A stretch of 64,000 bases of DNA from Clostridia bacterium (GCA_017517865.1 JAFWYB010000052.1:1-64000); one strand, 5' to 3'. Counted from the first letter of the stretch, positions 1-9,543 are shown. The notes: generated by a model not told the origin, from the letters alone. Program-made: numbers and translations.

Positions 1-37
1 GCGATTTTTTGCGGAGCGGATTTTTGGCAAGACAAGA

Positions 38-71
38 CACAAAACGCAGTAAATCCTATCGGATTTACGAG
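38..71. repeat. Hairpin repeat, copy 1 (CACAAAACGCAG-hairpin-CGAG)
   Basis: CACAAAACGCAG (38-49) is followed by a 7-bp stem with a TATC loop and then CGAG. The same arrangement recurs at 48143-48174 with a different stem sequence and loop TGTC. The rest of positions 1-124 is non-coding, with another small inverted repeat near 99-114. It looks like a dispersed repeat fragment upstream of the first gene. Confidence 0.5.
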
Positions 72-151
72 TATTTTAACGAAGTATTGGCGGAAATCCG
101 CCCGTAAAAAACGGGGTTCGGATTATGCTCGCCACCCTAAGAGGATTAAAT

Positions 152-2164
152 ATGAAAAAAGTATTTGTTGTTTCAAAAACTCATCTTGATTTAGGCTTTA
201 CGGATTACGCTGAGAATATCAGACGCAAATATATTGATACTTTTATCCCTGAGGCTATTGATCTTGCCGAAAAGGTGAATACCGACTGTAAAAAGTATTT
301 TGTATGGACCACCGGATCGTGGATTATCAAGGATGCCCTGGAGGATGAGCATTGCAGAGAAAAGCTTACCAAGGCTCTGAAAGAGGGGAATATTGTTCCT
401 CACGCTATGCCTTTTACAACTCATACCGAGCTTCTCGATGAAGATACCCTTGACTTCGGTCTGTCTATGGTTGATTCCCTCGATAAAATACGCGGAAGAA
501 AAACAGTTGCCGCTAAAATGACAGATGTTCCCGGTCACACAAAGGGCCTGGTACCTTTTCTTCAGAAGCATGGCATAAAGCTTTTACATATAGGTGTAAA
601 CGGTGCATCGGCTCTTGTTGATGTTCCCGATTGCTTCTTATGGAAAAACGGCGACAGTGAGGTTGTGGTAATCTATTCGGGCGCTTACGGCGGTGCCTTC
701 AGAAGCGACCTCGTGGAAGAAATACTTTATTTTGATCACACTCTCGACAACCACGGCGCGCCCTCGCCCGAAAAGGTGCTTGCTCACTTTGACGACATAC
801 AGAAAGAGTACCCGGGCTATGAAATTACCGCGGGTACAATAGACGATTTTGCCGATATCATATGGGAGGTGCGTCATAAGCTGCCCGTGTTTGAGGGCGA
901 AATGGGGGACAGCTGGATTCACGGCGCTGCTACTGACCCTTATAAATCTGCCTGTCTTCGTACCTTGATGAGCCTTAAAAGAGAGTGGCTTTCCGACGGC
1001 AGTCTCAGCCGTGAAAGCGACGAATACAAGCTCTTCAGTGATGCTCTTCTCTGCATTGCCGAGCACACCTGCGGTATGGATTCAAAGACATGGTTTTCCG
1101 ATTACGGTCACTATCTGAAAAAGGATTTCGTTGAGGCAAGAAGGGCTGATAAGGTTAAATTCCGCCGTCTGTTTTCGGATTTACCCCAGAGCATACTGCC
1201 CCTTGTCAGTCTTTTTGACGGCAGAAGGAAAAGAGGCTATTACAGCGTAATTGAAAAAAGCTGGGCAGAGCAGAGGGAATATATAAACAAGGCACTTTCT
1301 GCTCTCGGCAGTGAGCACAGAAAAGAAGCGGAAAAGGAGATTTCAGTTCTTATTCCCGCAGAGCCTGTTGATTTTATTGCTGACGGCGAAAACAAAATCA
1401 CTTGTGGTGACTGGTACCTTGAAATAAACGAAAAAGGTGGTATAGGTGCACTCACATTCAAGGGTGAAGAAATTATAAAAAGCAACAAAGAGGCACTTAT
1501 AACCTACCACTCCTTCTGTAACAAGGACTATGAATACTGGCTTAGCCATTACTCCCGCGACCTTGACGAGACAGCAATATGGGCTCTCGGCGATTTTGCA
1601 AGACCTAATCTGAAGGTGCTTGAGGGCAAATACCCCTCGGGCAGATTTAACTATAAGGCAGATAAAATCTGTACAGAGGGAAACACTGTAAGGGTTAATC
1701 TCACCTGCGATAAAATACTTTGCGAGCAGCTCGGTGCACCGAGACTTATTCAGGCTGTATATACCCTTAAGCAAGAGGGCTTAAGCCTTGAAGTGAGCTG
1801 GTACGGTAAAGATGCCAACAGACTTACAGAGGCTCTTTATCTCAATCTCTTCCCCAATGCCGATGATGTGCTTCTAAGAAAGCTCGGCACTTTCGTAAAG
1901 CCCTCGGAGGTTGCGCTTAACGGCGGCAGAAATCTTCATGCTGTGCAGAGTGTAAGCTTTGACGCTTATGAAATAAGAAACCTTCACGCTCCCCTTGTCT
2001 CCTTCGGTGGCGGCAAGATTCTTGAGTTTGACAATAAGCTTGAAAGCGTAAAAAAAGACGGTATCAGCTTTGTTCTGCAAAACAATGTGTGGGGAACCAA
2101 TTTCCCGCTGTGGTATGAGGATAATGCAAGGTTGGTGTTTGAAATAAGCAGAAAAAGCGACTGA
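152..2164 (+). CDS. DUF5054 / GH38-like glycosidase family protein
   Basis: A 670-residue protein beginning MKKVFVVSKTHLDLGFTDYA, the characteristic opening of DUF5054 proteins, which resemble the N-terminal barrel of family 38 alpha-mannosidases (KTHLDLGFTD recalls the metal-binding H-x-D of GH38). A second conserved stretch near residues 120-140 (AAKMTDVPGHTKGL) fits the same fold. No signal peptide is visible, so it is probably cytoplasmic. Start chosen at 152 because AAGAGGA lies 6-7 bases upstream; an in-frame ATG at 125 lacks a good ribosome site. The substrate is unknown; glycan processing is an inference from the fold and the glycosidases elsewhere in the window. It stands alone, followed by a regulator gene after 77 bases. 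Confidence 0.75.
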   Translation: MKKVFVVSKTHLDLGFTDYAENIRRKYIDTFIPEAIDLAEKVNTDCKKYFVWTTGSWIIKDALEDEHCREKLTKALKEGNIVPHAMPFTTHTELLDEDTLDFGLSMVDSLDKIRGRKTVAAKMTDVPGHTKGLVPFLQKHGIKLLHIGVNGASALVDVPDCFLWKNGDSEVVVIYSGAYGGAFRSDLVEEILYFDHTLDNHGAPSPEKVLAHFDDIQKEYPGYEITAGTIDDFADIIWEVRHKLPVFEGEMGDSWIHGAATDPYKSACLRTLMSLKREWLSDGSLSRESDEYKLFSDALLCIAEHTCGMDSKTWFSDYGHYLKKDFVEARRADKVKFRRLFSDLPQSILPLVSLFDGRRKRGYYSVIEKSWAEQREYINKALSALGSEHRKEAEKEISVLIPAEPVDFIADGENKITCGDWYLEINEKGGIGALTFKGEEIIKSNKEALITYHSFCNKDYEYWLSHYSRDLDETAIWALGDFARPNLKVLEGKYPSGRFNYKADKICTEGNTVRVNLTCDKILCEQLGAPRLIQAVYTLKQEGLSLEVSWYGKDANRLTEALYLNLFPNADDVLLRKLGTFVKPSEVALNGGRNLHAVQSVSFDAYEIRNLHAPLVSFGGGKILEFDNKLESVKKDGISFVLQNNVWGTNFPLWYEDNARLVFEISRKSD

Positions 2165-2241
2165 CTCTACCGAGCGTAGGTTGTTTTGTGCCCTCAGCAG
2201 AGCTATAATGGTTTTGCAAACGTGTTGAAAGGAGAAACACA

Positions 2242-2826
2242 ATGGATAATTACGTAACGGGCGGTACAATAAAAAAATTACGCGAGGCAAAAGGCATCAC
2301 TCAGCTTCAGCTTGCCGAAAGACTCGGTGTAACCGCCAAGGCTGTGTCAAAGTGGGAAACTGCAAAGGGGCTTCCTGATATTTCACTTATTGAGCCGCTG
2401 AGCAGTGCTCTTGGTGTTTCGGTTATGGAGCTTATGTCGGGAAAGACGGTAATCAATAAAAACATATCTTCAAATCTTCTGCTTTCAAAGTTTTACGTCT
2501 GTCCCGTGTGCGGTAACGTGCTTTATTCAACGGGGGAGGCGCTTATAAGCTGCTGCGGCATCACTCTGCCGCCTCTTGAAGCGGAGGAGGCTGAGGGTGA
2601 GCACAGCATTGTAATTGAAAACGTTGAAGACGAAAAATTCATCACCGTACCTCACGAAATGACCAAAACCCATTTTATATCCTTTATAGCCTACGTCACA
2701 ACGGATAAAATTCACTTTGTGAAGCTTTATCCCGAGGGGAATGCTGAGGTGAGAATGCAGCTTCGCGGCAGAGGCTATATTTACATTTACTGCAACAGAC
2801 ACGGACTTGTGAGGAATAGAGTGTAA
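2242..2826 (+). CDS. HTH (XRE) regulator fused to desulfoferrodoxin/superoxide reductase-like domain
   Basis: 194 residues. Residues 8-65 form a Cro/CI-type helix-turn-helix (TQLQLAERLGVTAKAVSKWE). Residues 84-190 match the desulfoferrodoxin layout: a rubredoxin-like Cys4 site (C87, C90, C104, C105), then the superoxide-reductase iron ligands H121, H138, H144 (H-x5-H in PHEMTKTHF), C184 and H187 (CNRHG). The usual catalytic lysine just before the first histidine (EKH in superoxide reductases) is E120 here. By family, such a domain reduces superoxide or senses redox state; joined to a DNA-binding domain it could be an oxidant-responsive regulator, which is inference. AGGAG precedes the ATG. 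A terminator follows at 2843. Confidence 0.82.
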   Translation: MDNYVTGGTIKKLREAKGITQLQLAERLGVTAKAVSKWETAKGLPDISLIEPLSSALGVSVMELMSGKTVINKNISSNLLLSKFYVCPVCGNVLYSTGEALISCCGITLPPLEAEEAEGEHSIVIENVEDEKFITVPHEMTKTHFISFIAYVTTDKIHFVKLYPEGNAEVRMQLRGRGYIYIYCNRHGLVRNRV

Positions 2827-2842
2827 TTTTTATAATTTTTAT

Positions 2843-2872
2843 CCCCGGTTTAAAGCCGGGGAGCTTTTTATT
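2843..2872 (+). terminator. Rho-independent terminator after the HTH-desulfoferrodoxin gene
   Basis: Stem CCCCGG/CCGGGG with a 7-base loop, followed by a T-rich run. Confidence 0.75.
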
Positions 2873-2873
2873 C

Positions 2874-2901
2874 TTGACTTTTTCTCAGTATCAGTTATAA
2901 T
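2874..2901 (+). promoter_or_regulatory. Sigma-A-type promoter for the ACT-PFL pair
   Basis: TTGACT and TATAAT separated by 16 bases, 39 bases ahead of the ACT gene start. Confidence 0.7.
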
Positions 2902-2940
2902 ATATAAATATATTTTAATACATTAAAGGAATGAAAAACT

Positions 2941-3210
2941 ATGAAAGCAATTATCACCGTAATCGGTAAAGACACCACAGGCATTATCGCAGCCGTATGC
3001 ACACTTCTTGCCGAAAGAAAAATAAATATACTTGACATCAGCCAGACCGTTATGGAGGGCTTCTTTACAATGACAATGCTCGTTGATCTTACAGAAAGCA
3101 CTGTTGCATTTGCCGATGTCAGCGATGCACTCAATTTGAAGGGTGAGGAAATGGGTCTTGTAATTCGCATTCAGAGAGAAGATATCTTTGATAAAATGCA
3201 CAGAATATAA
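2941..3210 (+). CDS. ACT domain protein (UPF0237 family)
   Basis: An 89-residue protein that is a single ACT-type domain: beta strand MKAIITVIGKDTTGIIAAV, helix with LLAERKINILDISQTV, and a second half with FFTMTMLVDL. The length and sequence match the UPF0237 family. These proteins are presumed to bind small ligands such as amino acids. It sits 15 bases upstream of the PFL (UPF0210) gene, a conserved pairing in Firmicutes, so the two probably form an operon and work together. Function unknown beyond that. Confidence 0.88.
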   Translation: MKAIITVIGKDTTGIIAAVCTLLAERKINILDISQTVMEGFFTMTMLVDLTESTVAFADVSDALNLKGEEMGLVIRIQREDIFDKMHRI

Positions 3211-3225
3211 TCGGGAGGGATTCGT

Positions 3226-4584
3226 ATGCACAGTCAGAAAGAAATTCTTTCCACAATAAATATGATTGACCATCAGCATCTTGACGTGAGAACAATCACA
3301 ATGGGTATCTCACTTCTCGATTGCTGCAGCGATGACGTAAACGTTACAGCAGATAAAATCTATAACAAAATCACTACCCTTGCAAAGGACCTTGTCAAGG
3401 TAGGTGAGGATATCGAAAGAGAATTCGGTATTCCTATCGTAAACAAGCGTATTTCCGTAACACCCATAGGCATTGTTGCCGCTGCCTGTAAGCAGACAGA
3501 CTATACACCTATTGCAATCGCACTTGATAAGGCGGCAAAGACGGTAGGCGTTAATTTTATCGGCGGCTTTTCCGCTTTGGTACACAAGGGTATGACAAAG
3601 GGTGACATCAACCTTATAAATTCTATCCCGTCAGCTCTTGCTTCAACAGAAAGAGTCTGTTCAAGTGTTTCCGTTGCAAGCACAAAGGCGGGTATAAATA
3701 TGGATGCGGTTGCGCTTATGGGCAGAATCATCAAAAAAACCGCTGACCTTACCGCAGATAAGGCAGGCTTCGGCTGTGCAAAGCTTGTTGTCTTTGCAAA
3801 TCCCGTTGAGGATAATCCCTTTATGGCGGGAGCCTTCCACGGCGTAAGTGAAGCCGAATGTATAATAAACGTAGGCGTAAGCGGCCCCGGTGTTGTTCAT
3901 CACGCGCTTAAAAAGTGTAAGGGACAGCCCTTTGACGTTGTTGCCGAAACCATAAAGAAAACGGCATTCAAAATCACCCGTATGGGTCAGCTTGTGGCAT
4001 CGGAGGCATCACAGCGCCTTGGTGTACCCGCAGGTATAGTTGACCTTTCTCTGGCACCCACACCCGAAAAGGGGGACAGCGTTGCAAGAATACTCGAGGA
4101 AATGGGTCTCGAGGTCTGCGGCACCCACGGTACAACCGCCGCACTTGCTCTTTTAAACGACGCGGTCAAAAAAGGCGGCGTAATGGCAAGTAACCACGTC
4201 GGTGGACTTTCAGGTGCATTTATCCCCGTCAGTGAAGACGAGGGAATGATTGAGGCGGCACTCAGAAACGCTCTTACTCTCGATAAATTAGAGGCTATGA
4301 CCTGCGTTTGCTCCGTAGGCCTTGATATGATTGCCGTGCCCGGTGATACTTCGGCAGAAACTCTTTCGGCTATTATTGCAGACGAAGCAGCTATCGGTGT
4401 TGTTAACACAAAGACCACTGCCGTGAGAATTATTCCCGCAGTCGGCAAAAAGGTGGGCGAGATAGTTGAGTTCGGCGGACTTTTAGGCTCGGCACCCGTT
4501 ATGCCGGTGCACGAGTTCTCAAGTGCAGATTTCATCTCACGCGGCGGACGTATTCCTGCACCTATGCATTCACTTAAGAACTGA
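3226..4584 (+). CDS. PFL family protein (UPF0210/DUF711)
   Basis: A 452-residue soluble protein of the UPF0210 family, with the usual start ([30 protein letters not shown]) and Gly-rich stretches such as [15 protein letters not shown] and GHT-like elements. The family is distantly related to pyruvate formate-lyase-type barrels and is nearly always paired with the preceding ACT protein, as here. No reaction has been firmly assigned to the family to my knowledge. Full length, with GGGAGG ahead of the ATG. Confidence 0.88.
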   Translation: MHSQKEILSTINMIDHQHLDVRTITMGISLLDCCSDDVNVTADKIYNKITTLAKDLVKVGEDIEREFGIPIVNKRISVTPIGIVAAACKQTDYTPIAIALDKAAKTVGVNFIGGFSALVHKGMTKGDINLINSIPSALASTERVCSSVSVASTKAGINMDAVALMGRIIKKTADLTADKAGFGCAKLVVFANPVEDNPFMAGAFHGVSEAECIINVGVSGPGVVHHALKKCKGQPFDVVAETIKKTAFKITRMGQLVASEASQRLGVPAGIVDLSLAPTPEKGDSVARILEEMGLEVCGTHGTTAALALLNDAVKKGGVMASNHVGGLSGAFIPVSEDEGMIEAALRNALTLDKLEAMTCVCSVGLDMIAVPGDTSAETLSAIIADEAAIGVVNTKTTAVRIIPAVGKKVGEIVEFGGLLGSAPVMPVHEFSSADFISRGGRIPAPMHSLKN

Positions 4585-4612
4585 TGCGCAATTCGCAATG
4601 CGCAATCGCGCG
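4585..4612. repeat. Short GCGCAA-rich tandem repeat
   Basis: Immediately after the PFL gene are TGCGCAA, TTCGCAA and TGCGCAA in tandem followed by TCGCGCG. Low-complexity intergenic sequence; no function assigned. Confidence 0.5.
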
Positions 4613-4688
4613 TAAGCTTTGACCTGCAGGGTAAATACTTCCCGCCAAATTTACGCATTATAATATGTCTTATAAAAGAAGTGATTAT

Positions 4689-5552
4689 ATGAAAATTATA
4701 GATATCATAAAATCGGAAAAGCCTACCCTTTCTTTTGAGGTTTTTCCTCCCAAAACAAGTGATAATTTTGAATCGGTACGCGAGGCGACGGAAAAAATTG
4801 CCGCACTGAGACCCGATTTTATGTCCGTTACCTACGGCGCGGGAGGCGGTACGTCTGAATTTACCGCTTCAATCGCACAGAATATTCAGAATAAAGCAGG
4901 CGTACCCGTGCTTGCTCATCTTAGCTGTGTTTCTTCAACTAAGGAAGAAATTCACCGTCAGCTTGATTTGCTTAAGTCCAAGGGAATAGAAAATATACTC
5001 GCTTTAAGAGGTGATATTCCTGAGGGTATGAGCAAGGAGCATCTTGACTATCATTATGCAAGTGAGCTTACAAGGGATATAAAGAAATACGGCGGCTTCT
5101 GTATCGGCGGTGCCTGCTATCCTGAGGTGCATCCCGAAAGTGCAAACTCAATGGAAGATATGAAGCATCTTAAGGAAAAGATTGACGCAGGCTGTGAATT
5201 TCTGACTACACAGATGTTTTTTGATAACAACCTTTTATATAACTTTATTTACAGAGCAAGAAAGGCAGGTATAGAGGTGCCTGTTGTGGCAGGTATTATG
5301 CCTGTTACAAACCCGAAATCGATAAAGAGAATATGTGCAATTTCCGGCACTGCTCTGCCTCAGCGATTTATAAGAATAGTTGACCGCTACGGCGACAGCC
5401 CGGAGGCTATGAAGCAGGCCGGCATAGCATACGCCACCGAGCAGATAATTGACCTTTATGCCAACGGTGTAAGAGCGGTACACGTTTATTCAATGAATAA
5501 GCCCGATGTGGCTCAGAAGATATTAGAGAATATCAGTGCCATTATCAAGTAG
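4689..5552 (+). CDS. metF: Methylenetetrahydrofolate reductase
   Basis: 287 residues; the FAD-dependent TIM-barrel enzyme that reduces 5,10-methylene-THF to 5-methyl-THF, the methyl donor for methionine synthase. Family signatures are present: SFEVFPPK near the N-terminus, YGAGGG (residues 49-54), HLSCV, NILALRGD, and FDQMFFD-like TTQMFFDNNLLYNF. The start at 4689 is chosen because MKIIDIIK is the family start and AAAGAAGTG lies just upstream; an extended start at 4665 is less likely. It heads a methionine run with the activation protein (62 bases on) and metH. Confidence 0.93.
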   Translation: MKIIDIIKSEKPTLSFEVFPPKTSDNFESVREATEKIAALRPDFMSVTYGAGGGTSEFTASIAQNIQNKAGVPVLAHLSCVSSTKEEIHRQLDLLKSKGIENILALRGDIPEGMSKEHLDYHYASELTRDIKKYGGFCIGGACYPEVHPESANSMEDMKHLKEKIDAGCEFLTTQMFFDNNLLYNFIYRARKAGIEVPVVAGIMPVTNPKSIKRICAISGTALPQRFIRIVDRYGDSPEAMKQAGIAYATEQIIDLYANGVRAVHVYSMNKPDVAQKILENISAIIK

Positions 5553-5575
5553 TCAGGCATTTATCGGACTAAAAC

Positions 5576-5598
5576 AGGGGCATATCTGCCCCTTATTT
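5576..5598 (+). terminator. Possible weak terminator or attenuator after metF
   Basis: Perfect 7-bp stem AGGGGCA/TGCCCCT with a 4-base loop, but only a short, interrupted T tract. Confidence 0.45.
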
Positions 5599-5614
5599 GA
5601 TTTGAGGGATAATT

Positions 5615-6214
5615 ATGATAACCTATCTGACAAAAGACGCTGCACTTGTCGGCACCGATAAAAAAGAGGCGTGCCGTTTTATGGGCTGTAAGGAGCCTTT
5701 GAGTGAGGCTCTCGGTGAGCTTTATGAGGAATGTCTGGAGCTTTATATGAATACTGCTGACTTAAAGGCGGTTGTAAGAGAAACCTCTGTCAGCTTCATA
5801 AATGATGACGAAACTGTTTTTGATTTCGGCACCGTAAAAAGCGTGAGCCTGAGAAAAAACCTTGACGGCTGCACAAGAGCCTTTGTTTTTGCCGCAACCG
5901 CAGGCGGTAAGGTTGACAGAACAATGAAGAGGCTTTCTCTCATATCCGAAGCTGACGGTCTGGTTTACAGCTGTATTGCTTCATCGGGGGTTGAATGCTG
6001 GTGCGATTATATAAACCGCGAGCTGGGAAAGACGAATAAACTAAAGCCCCGCTTCAGCCCCGGCTACGGCGGAGTTTCTCTGGAAATACAGAAAAGTATA
6101 TTTGAATTTCTTGACGTGCAAAGAAAAATCGGTGTAAGCCTTACGGAAAGTCTGATGATGGTACCCGTGAAATCGGTGACGGCAATTATAGGCATAATTG
6201 ATGAGAAGCAGTAG
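5615..6214 (+). CDS. Stand-alone methionine synthase activation-domain protein
   Basis: 199 residues resembling the C-terminal AdoMet-binding activation domain of cobalamin-dependent MetH. The diagnostic stretch is RFSPGYGGVSLEIQK near residues 147-161, equivalent to the R-x-S-P-G-Y motif that contacts AdoMet. In E. coli MetH this domain reductively remethylates oxidised cobalamin; here it is a separate gene between metF and a metH that lacks it, so it most likely acts in trans. The ATG is preceded by GAGGG. The small size compared with the about 330-residue E. coli domain is normal for clostridial stand-alone versions. Confidence 0.85.
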   Translation: MITYLTKDAALVGTDKKEACRFMGCKEPLSEALGELYEECLELYMNTADLKAVVRETSVSFINDDETVFDFGTVKSVSLRKNLDGCTRAFVFAATAGGKVDRTMKRLSLISEADGLVYSCIASSGVECWCDYINRELGKTNKLKPRFSPGYGGVSLEIQKSIFEFLDVQRKIGVSLTESLMMVPVKSVTAIIGIIDEKQ

Positions 6215-6274
6215 GTAACCGACAGGCGGCGAGCCCTCGGATTTTTAAGAATCAACCGCTTTAAGGAGAATTTT

Positions 6275-8668
6275 ATGAACATAAGAGAATTACTCAACAA
6301 GAGAAGAATATATTTTGACGGAGGTATGGGCACTCTTTTACAGCAAAGAGGTCTTACCGCAGGTGAAAAGCCCGAAATGTGGAGTATTACACATCCTGAG
6401 GTGCTGACGGAAATTCATCTGCAATATCTTAACGCGGGCAGTAATGTTATCAGCGCAAATACCTTCGGTGCAAACTGTCTTAAATTCACAAACCTTGAGC
6501 AGATAATTTCCTCTGCTCTAAATAATGCCCGCAGAGCCGTTGAGCTTTTTGAGGGCGATAAGTCTGACTGCTTCATAGCTTTTGATATGGGTCCTACGGG
6601 AAAGCTTTTAGAGCCTGCTGGTGACCTGCCCTTTAGTAAGGCCGTTGATATTTTTGCCGAAAATGTGCGCCTTGCCGAAAAATACGGTGCTGACCTTATC
6701 ATCATTGAAACGATGAACGATTCCTACGAAACCAAGGCGGCAGTTCTTGCGGCTAAGGAAAACAGTGACCTTCCCATATTTGTTACCAACGTTTTTGATG
6801 AAAAGGGCAAGCTTATGACCGGTGCAGACAGCAAGGCTATGATTGCAATGCTCGAGGGTCTGGGCGTTGATGCCATCGGTATGAACTGCTCACTCGGCCC
6901 CCGTCAGATGCTGCCGAGGGTCAAGGAATATGTTGAATACTCCTCTCTGCCCGTTATAGTCAACCCCAACGCGGGACTTCCGCGAAGTGAAAACGGAGCT
7001 ACCGTATTTGACATAAATGCAGACGAATACGCTGAAATTATGAGAGAGATTGCTCTTCTCGGTGCCTCGGTACTGGGCGGCTGCTGCGGCACGACTCCCG
7101 AATATATAAAGAAAACCGTTGAAAAAACAAAAGACCTTCCTTTCGTACCTGCCGTAAAGAAGGATTATACATTTGTTTCGTCCTATACCCACGCTGTAGA
7201 GATAGGAAATGAGCCGATACTTATTGGTGAAAGAATCAATCCCACGGGTAAAAAGCGCTTCAAGCAGGCACTGCGCGAAAGAGATATTCAGTATATTCTC
7301 TCTGAGGGAATTGCTCAGCAGGAAAGAGGCGTACACATACTCGATGTAAACGTAGGACTTCCCGAAATTGACGAGGAGGAAATTCTTACCGCTTCGGTAA
7401 AGGCTGTTCAGGAGGTCATCGACCTTCCCTTGCAGATTGATACCGTCAAAGTATCCGCTATGGAAAAAGCTATGCGTATTTATAACGGCAAGCCTATGAT
7501 AAATTCCGTCAACGGTAAAAAAGAGAGTATGGATGCCGTTCTGCCTCTCGTTAAAAAGTACGGTGGTGTTGTAGTTGCTCTTACCATTGACGAAAACGGT
7601 ATACCCGAAACTGCAGAGGGTCGCTGTGCCGTTGCGGAAAAAATAATAAAGGAATGTGAAAAATACGGCATCGACAGAAAGGATATTATTGTAGACCCTC
7701 TTGCTATGGCAGTTTCCTCTGACGAAAGAAGCGGAAGAGTCACCCTCGACAGCGTTGAGCTTATAAGAAAAAGGCTGGGAGTAAAAACCGGCCTTGGTGT
7801 TTCAAACATCTCCTTCGGACTTCCCGCAAGAGCATCCGTGAATGCACTTTTCCTTGCGATGGCATTTGAAAGAGGACTCAACTGCGCCATTATGAATCCC
7901 GACAGCGCAGAAATGATGCAGAGCTACTATACATACAGAGCACTTAAGGGCTACGACGAGGGTTGTCTTGATTATATAGGCTTTGCTTCAGATGTCACCG
8001 TAAATACTGCAAAGAATACATCCGGACAGAAAACGCAGGGGAGTACGGATACACTCTATTACTGCATAGTAAAGGGACTTCGTGAAAAAGCTTATGAAAA
8101 GGCACTTGAGCTTCTGAAAGCCGAAAAGCCGCTTGAAATTATAGACAGTCATATAATACCTGCACTTGATGCAGTTGGTAAGCAGTTTGAAGAAAAGACT
8201 CTTTATCTTCCTCAGCTTCTTATGAGTGCCGAGGCGGCAGGCAAAGCCTTTGAGGCGGTAAAGACTGCAATAAATACCGAAGGCACTGCAAGCAAGGGCG
8301 AAATCTTAGTTGCAACCGTCAAGGGTGATATCCACGATATAGGAAAGAACATTCTTAAGGTGCTTCTTGAAAATTACGGCTACAAGGTAACGGATCTGGG
8401 TAAGGATGTGCCCGCTGAGGTGATAGTAAAAGTCGCTAAGGAAAATAACATCCGCCTTATCGGTCTTTCCGCACTTATGACGACCACCGTTGAAGCTATG
8501 AAGGAAACCATAGAGCTTCTGAGAAGGGAATTCCCCGAGGCTAAGGTAATGGTCGGCGGTGCGGTGCTCACTAAAGAATACGCCGATATGATAGGTGCGG
8601 ACTTTTATGCAAAGGACGCTATGGGCGGCGTCAGAATAGCCGAGGAGCTGTTTTCGGCGAAAAAATAA
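6275..8668 (+). CDS. metH: Cobalamin-dependent methionine synthase (no activation domain)
   Basis: 797 residues, transferring methyl from methyl-THF to homocysteine by way of cobalamin. Domains in order: homocysteine/zinc barrel (about 1-300) with zinc cysteines C205 and C270-C271 in GGCCGTT; pterin-binding barrel (about 310-580; ERINPTGKKRFKQAL); cobalamin cap and Rossmann domain (about 590-797) with the axial ligand H687 in D-x-H-x-x-G (DIHDIGKN). It ends right after the B12 domain, unlike the roughly 1,230-residue E. coli enzyme; the missing reactivation domain is encoded at 5615. AAGGAG lies just before the ATG. Confidence 0.95.
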   Translation: MNIRELLNKRRIYFDGGMGTLLQQRGLTAGEKPEMWSITHPEVLTEIHLQYLNAGSNVISANTFGANCLKFTNLEQIISSALNNARRAVELFEGDKSDCFIAFDMGPTGKLLEPAGDLPFSKAVDIFAENVRLAEKYGADLIIIETMNDSYETKAAVLAAKENSDLPIFVTNVFDEKGKLMTGADSKAMIAMLEGLGVDAIGMNCSLGPRQMLPRVKEYVEYSSLPVIVNPNAGLPRSENGATVFDINADEYAEIMREIALLGASVLGGCCGTTPEYIKKTVEKTKDLPFVPAVKKDYTFVSSYTHAVEIGNEPILIGERINPTGKKRFKQALRERDIQYILSEGIAQQERGVHILDVNVGLPEIDEEEILTASVKAVQEVIDLPLQIDTVKVSAMEKAMRIYNGKPMINSVNGKKESMDAVLPLVKKYGGVVVALTIDENGIPETAEGRCAVAEKIIKECEKYGIDRKDIIVDPLAMAVSSDERSGRVTLDSVELIRKRLGVKTGLGVSNISFGLPARASVNALFLAMAFERGLNCAIMNPDSAEMMQSYYTYRALKGYDEGCLDYIGFASDVTVNTAKNTSGQKTQGSTDTLYYCIVKGLREKAYEKALELLKAEKPLEIIDSHIIPALDAVGKQFEEKTLYLPQLLMSAEAAGKAFEAVKTAINTEGTASKGEILVATVKGDIHDIGKNILKVLLENYGYKVTDLGKDVPAEVIVKVAKENNIRLIGLSALMTTTVEAMKETIELLRREFPEAKVMVGGAVLTKEYADMIGADFYAKDAMGGVRIAEELFSAKK

Positions 8669-8688
8669 AAGAACATATTTACGGTTGG

Positions 8689-8806
8689 GACAGGCGGCGG
8701 CTCCTTGATTGTGCGCCCCGCAGGGGCGCACAATCCCTGAGGCTTTTGCAAAGCCTCAGGGAAATGGCGGGGCTTGCCCCGCCATTTGAAGGAGCCGCCG
8801 CCCGTC
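8689..8806. repeat. Three-hairpin cruciform/cloverleaf repeat
   Basis: An outer stem, GGCGGCGGCTCCTT (8693-8706) with AAGGAGCCGCCGCC (8789-8802), encloses three back-to-back perfect hairpins: 13 bp at 8707-8735, 11 bp at 8736-8760 and 12 bp at 8762-8787. Nearly every base is paired. The 11-mer GACAGGCGGCG at its left edge also occurs at 6221-6231. It is probably a mobile or structural repeat rather than a simple terminator, because it has no T tract. Confidence 0.8.
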
Positions 8807-8862
8807 GATTTATCCTGCCTTACGGTAAAATCGGTATACCCCACCGTTTCGAGGATATATTT

Positions 8863-9543
8863 ATGAAGTATGAAAACATCAACGCCGCAATTTTTATCCG
8901 TCGGCTCAACCGCTTTGTTGCAGAAGTAGAGCTTGAGGGTAAAAAAATTCTCTGCCACGTGAAAAATACCGGCAGATGCAAAGAGCTTCTTACAAAGGGT
9001 GCAACGGTATATCTTGAGAAAAGCACCAATCCCGAAAGAAAATATCAATATTCCCTTGTTGCTGCCGAAAAAGGTGAAAGGCTCGTCAATATGGACTCCT
9101 CAGCGCCCAACAAGGCGGTGCACGAGTGGCTGAAAAAAGGGGAGTATTTTAAAAATGTTACTCTTATAAAGCCCGAAAGCACCTACGGCAAATCACGGCT
9201 TGATTTTTATTTTGAGTATGAGGGCAAAAAGGCATATATGGAGGTTAAGGGAGTGACCCTCGAAAATGAGGGCGTTGTATCTTTCCCCGATGCACCCACC
9301 GAAAGGGGAGTAAAGCACCTTGAAGAACTTATCAGCCTTGCCTCAAAGGGCTTTGAAGCCTATGCGATGTTTGTTGTACAGATGAAAGATGTGCTTTATT
9401 TCACAGCTAACGGAAAAAACGACCCCGCCTTTGAAAAAGCACTTAAGAAAGCAGCAGAAAAGGGCGTAAATATTCTCTGCTTTGACTGTGAGGTAAAAAA
9501 AGACGGAATGTTAATAAGAAATCCCGTAAAAGTAAGTCTCTGA
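8863..9543 (+). CDS. sfsA: SfsA family DNA/RNA nuclease
   Basis: 226 residues, the normal SfsA length. Family motifs visible: CHVKNTGRCKELL, a catalytic-type LDFYF...YMEVKGVTL run (D...E-x-K as in PD-(D/E)xK-like nucleases), and FPDAPTERGVKHL. First described as a sugar-fermentation stimulation protein, later shown in some bacteria to have nuclease activity. Start set at ATG 8863 (MKYENI) by family alignment; the frame stays open upstream only because the GC-rich repeat at 8689-8806 happens to be free of stops. Confidence 0.9.
   Translation: MKYENINAAIFIRRLNRFVAEVELEGKKILCHVKNTGRCKELLTKGATVYLEKSTNPERKYQYSLVAAEKGERLVNMDSSAPNKAVHEWLKKGEYFKNVTLIKPESTYGKSRLDFYFEYEGKKAYMEVKGVTLENEGVVSFPDAPTERGVKHLEELISLASKGFEAYAMFVVQMKDVLYFTANGKNDPAFEKALKKAAEKGVNILCFDCEVKKDGMLIRNPVKVSL

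Noticed and set aside
8746-8862. N-terminal extension of SfsA
   Set aside because: The extra 39 codons come from the GC-rich cloverleaf repeat and do not belong to the family.
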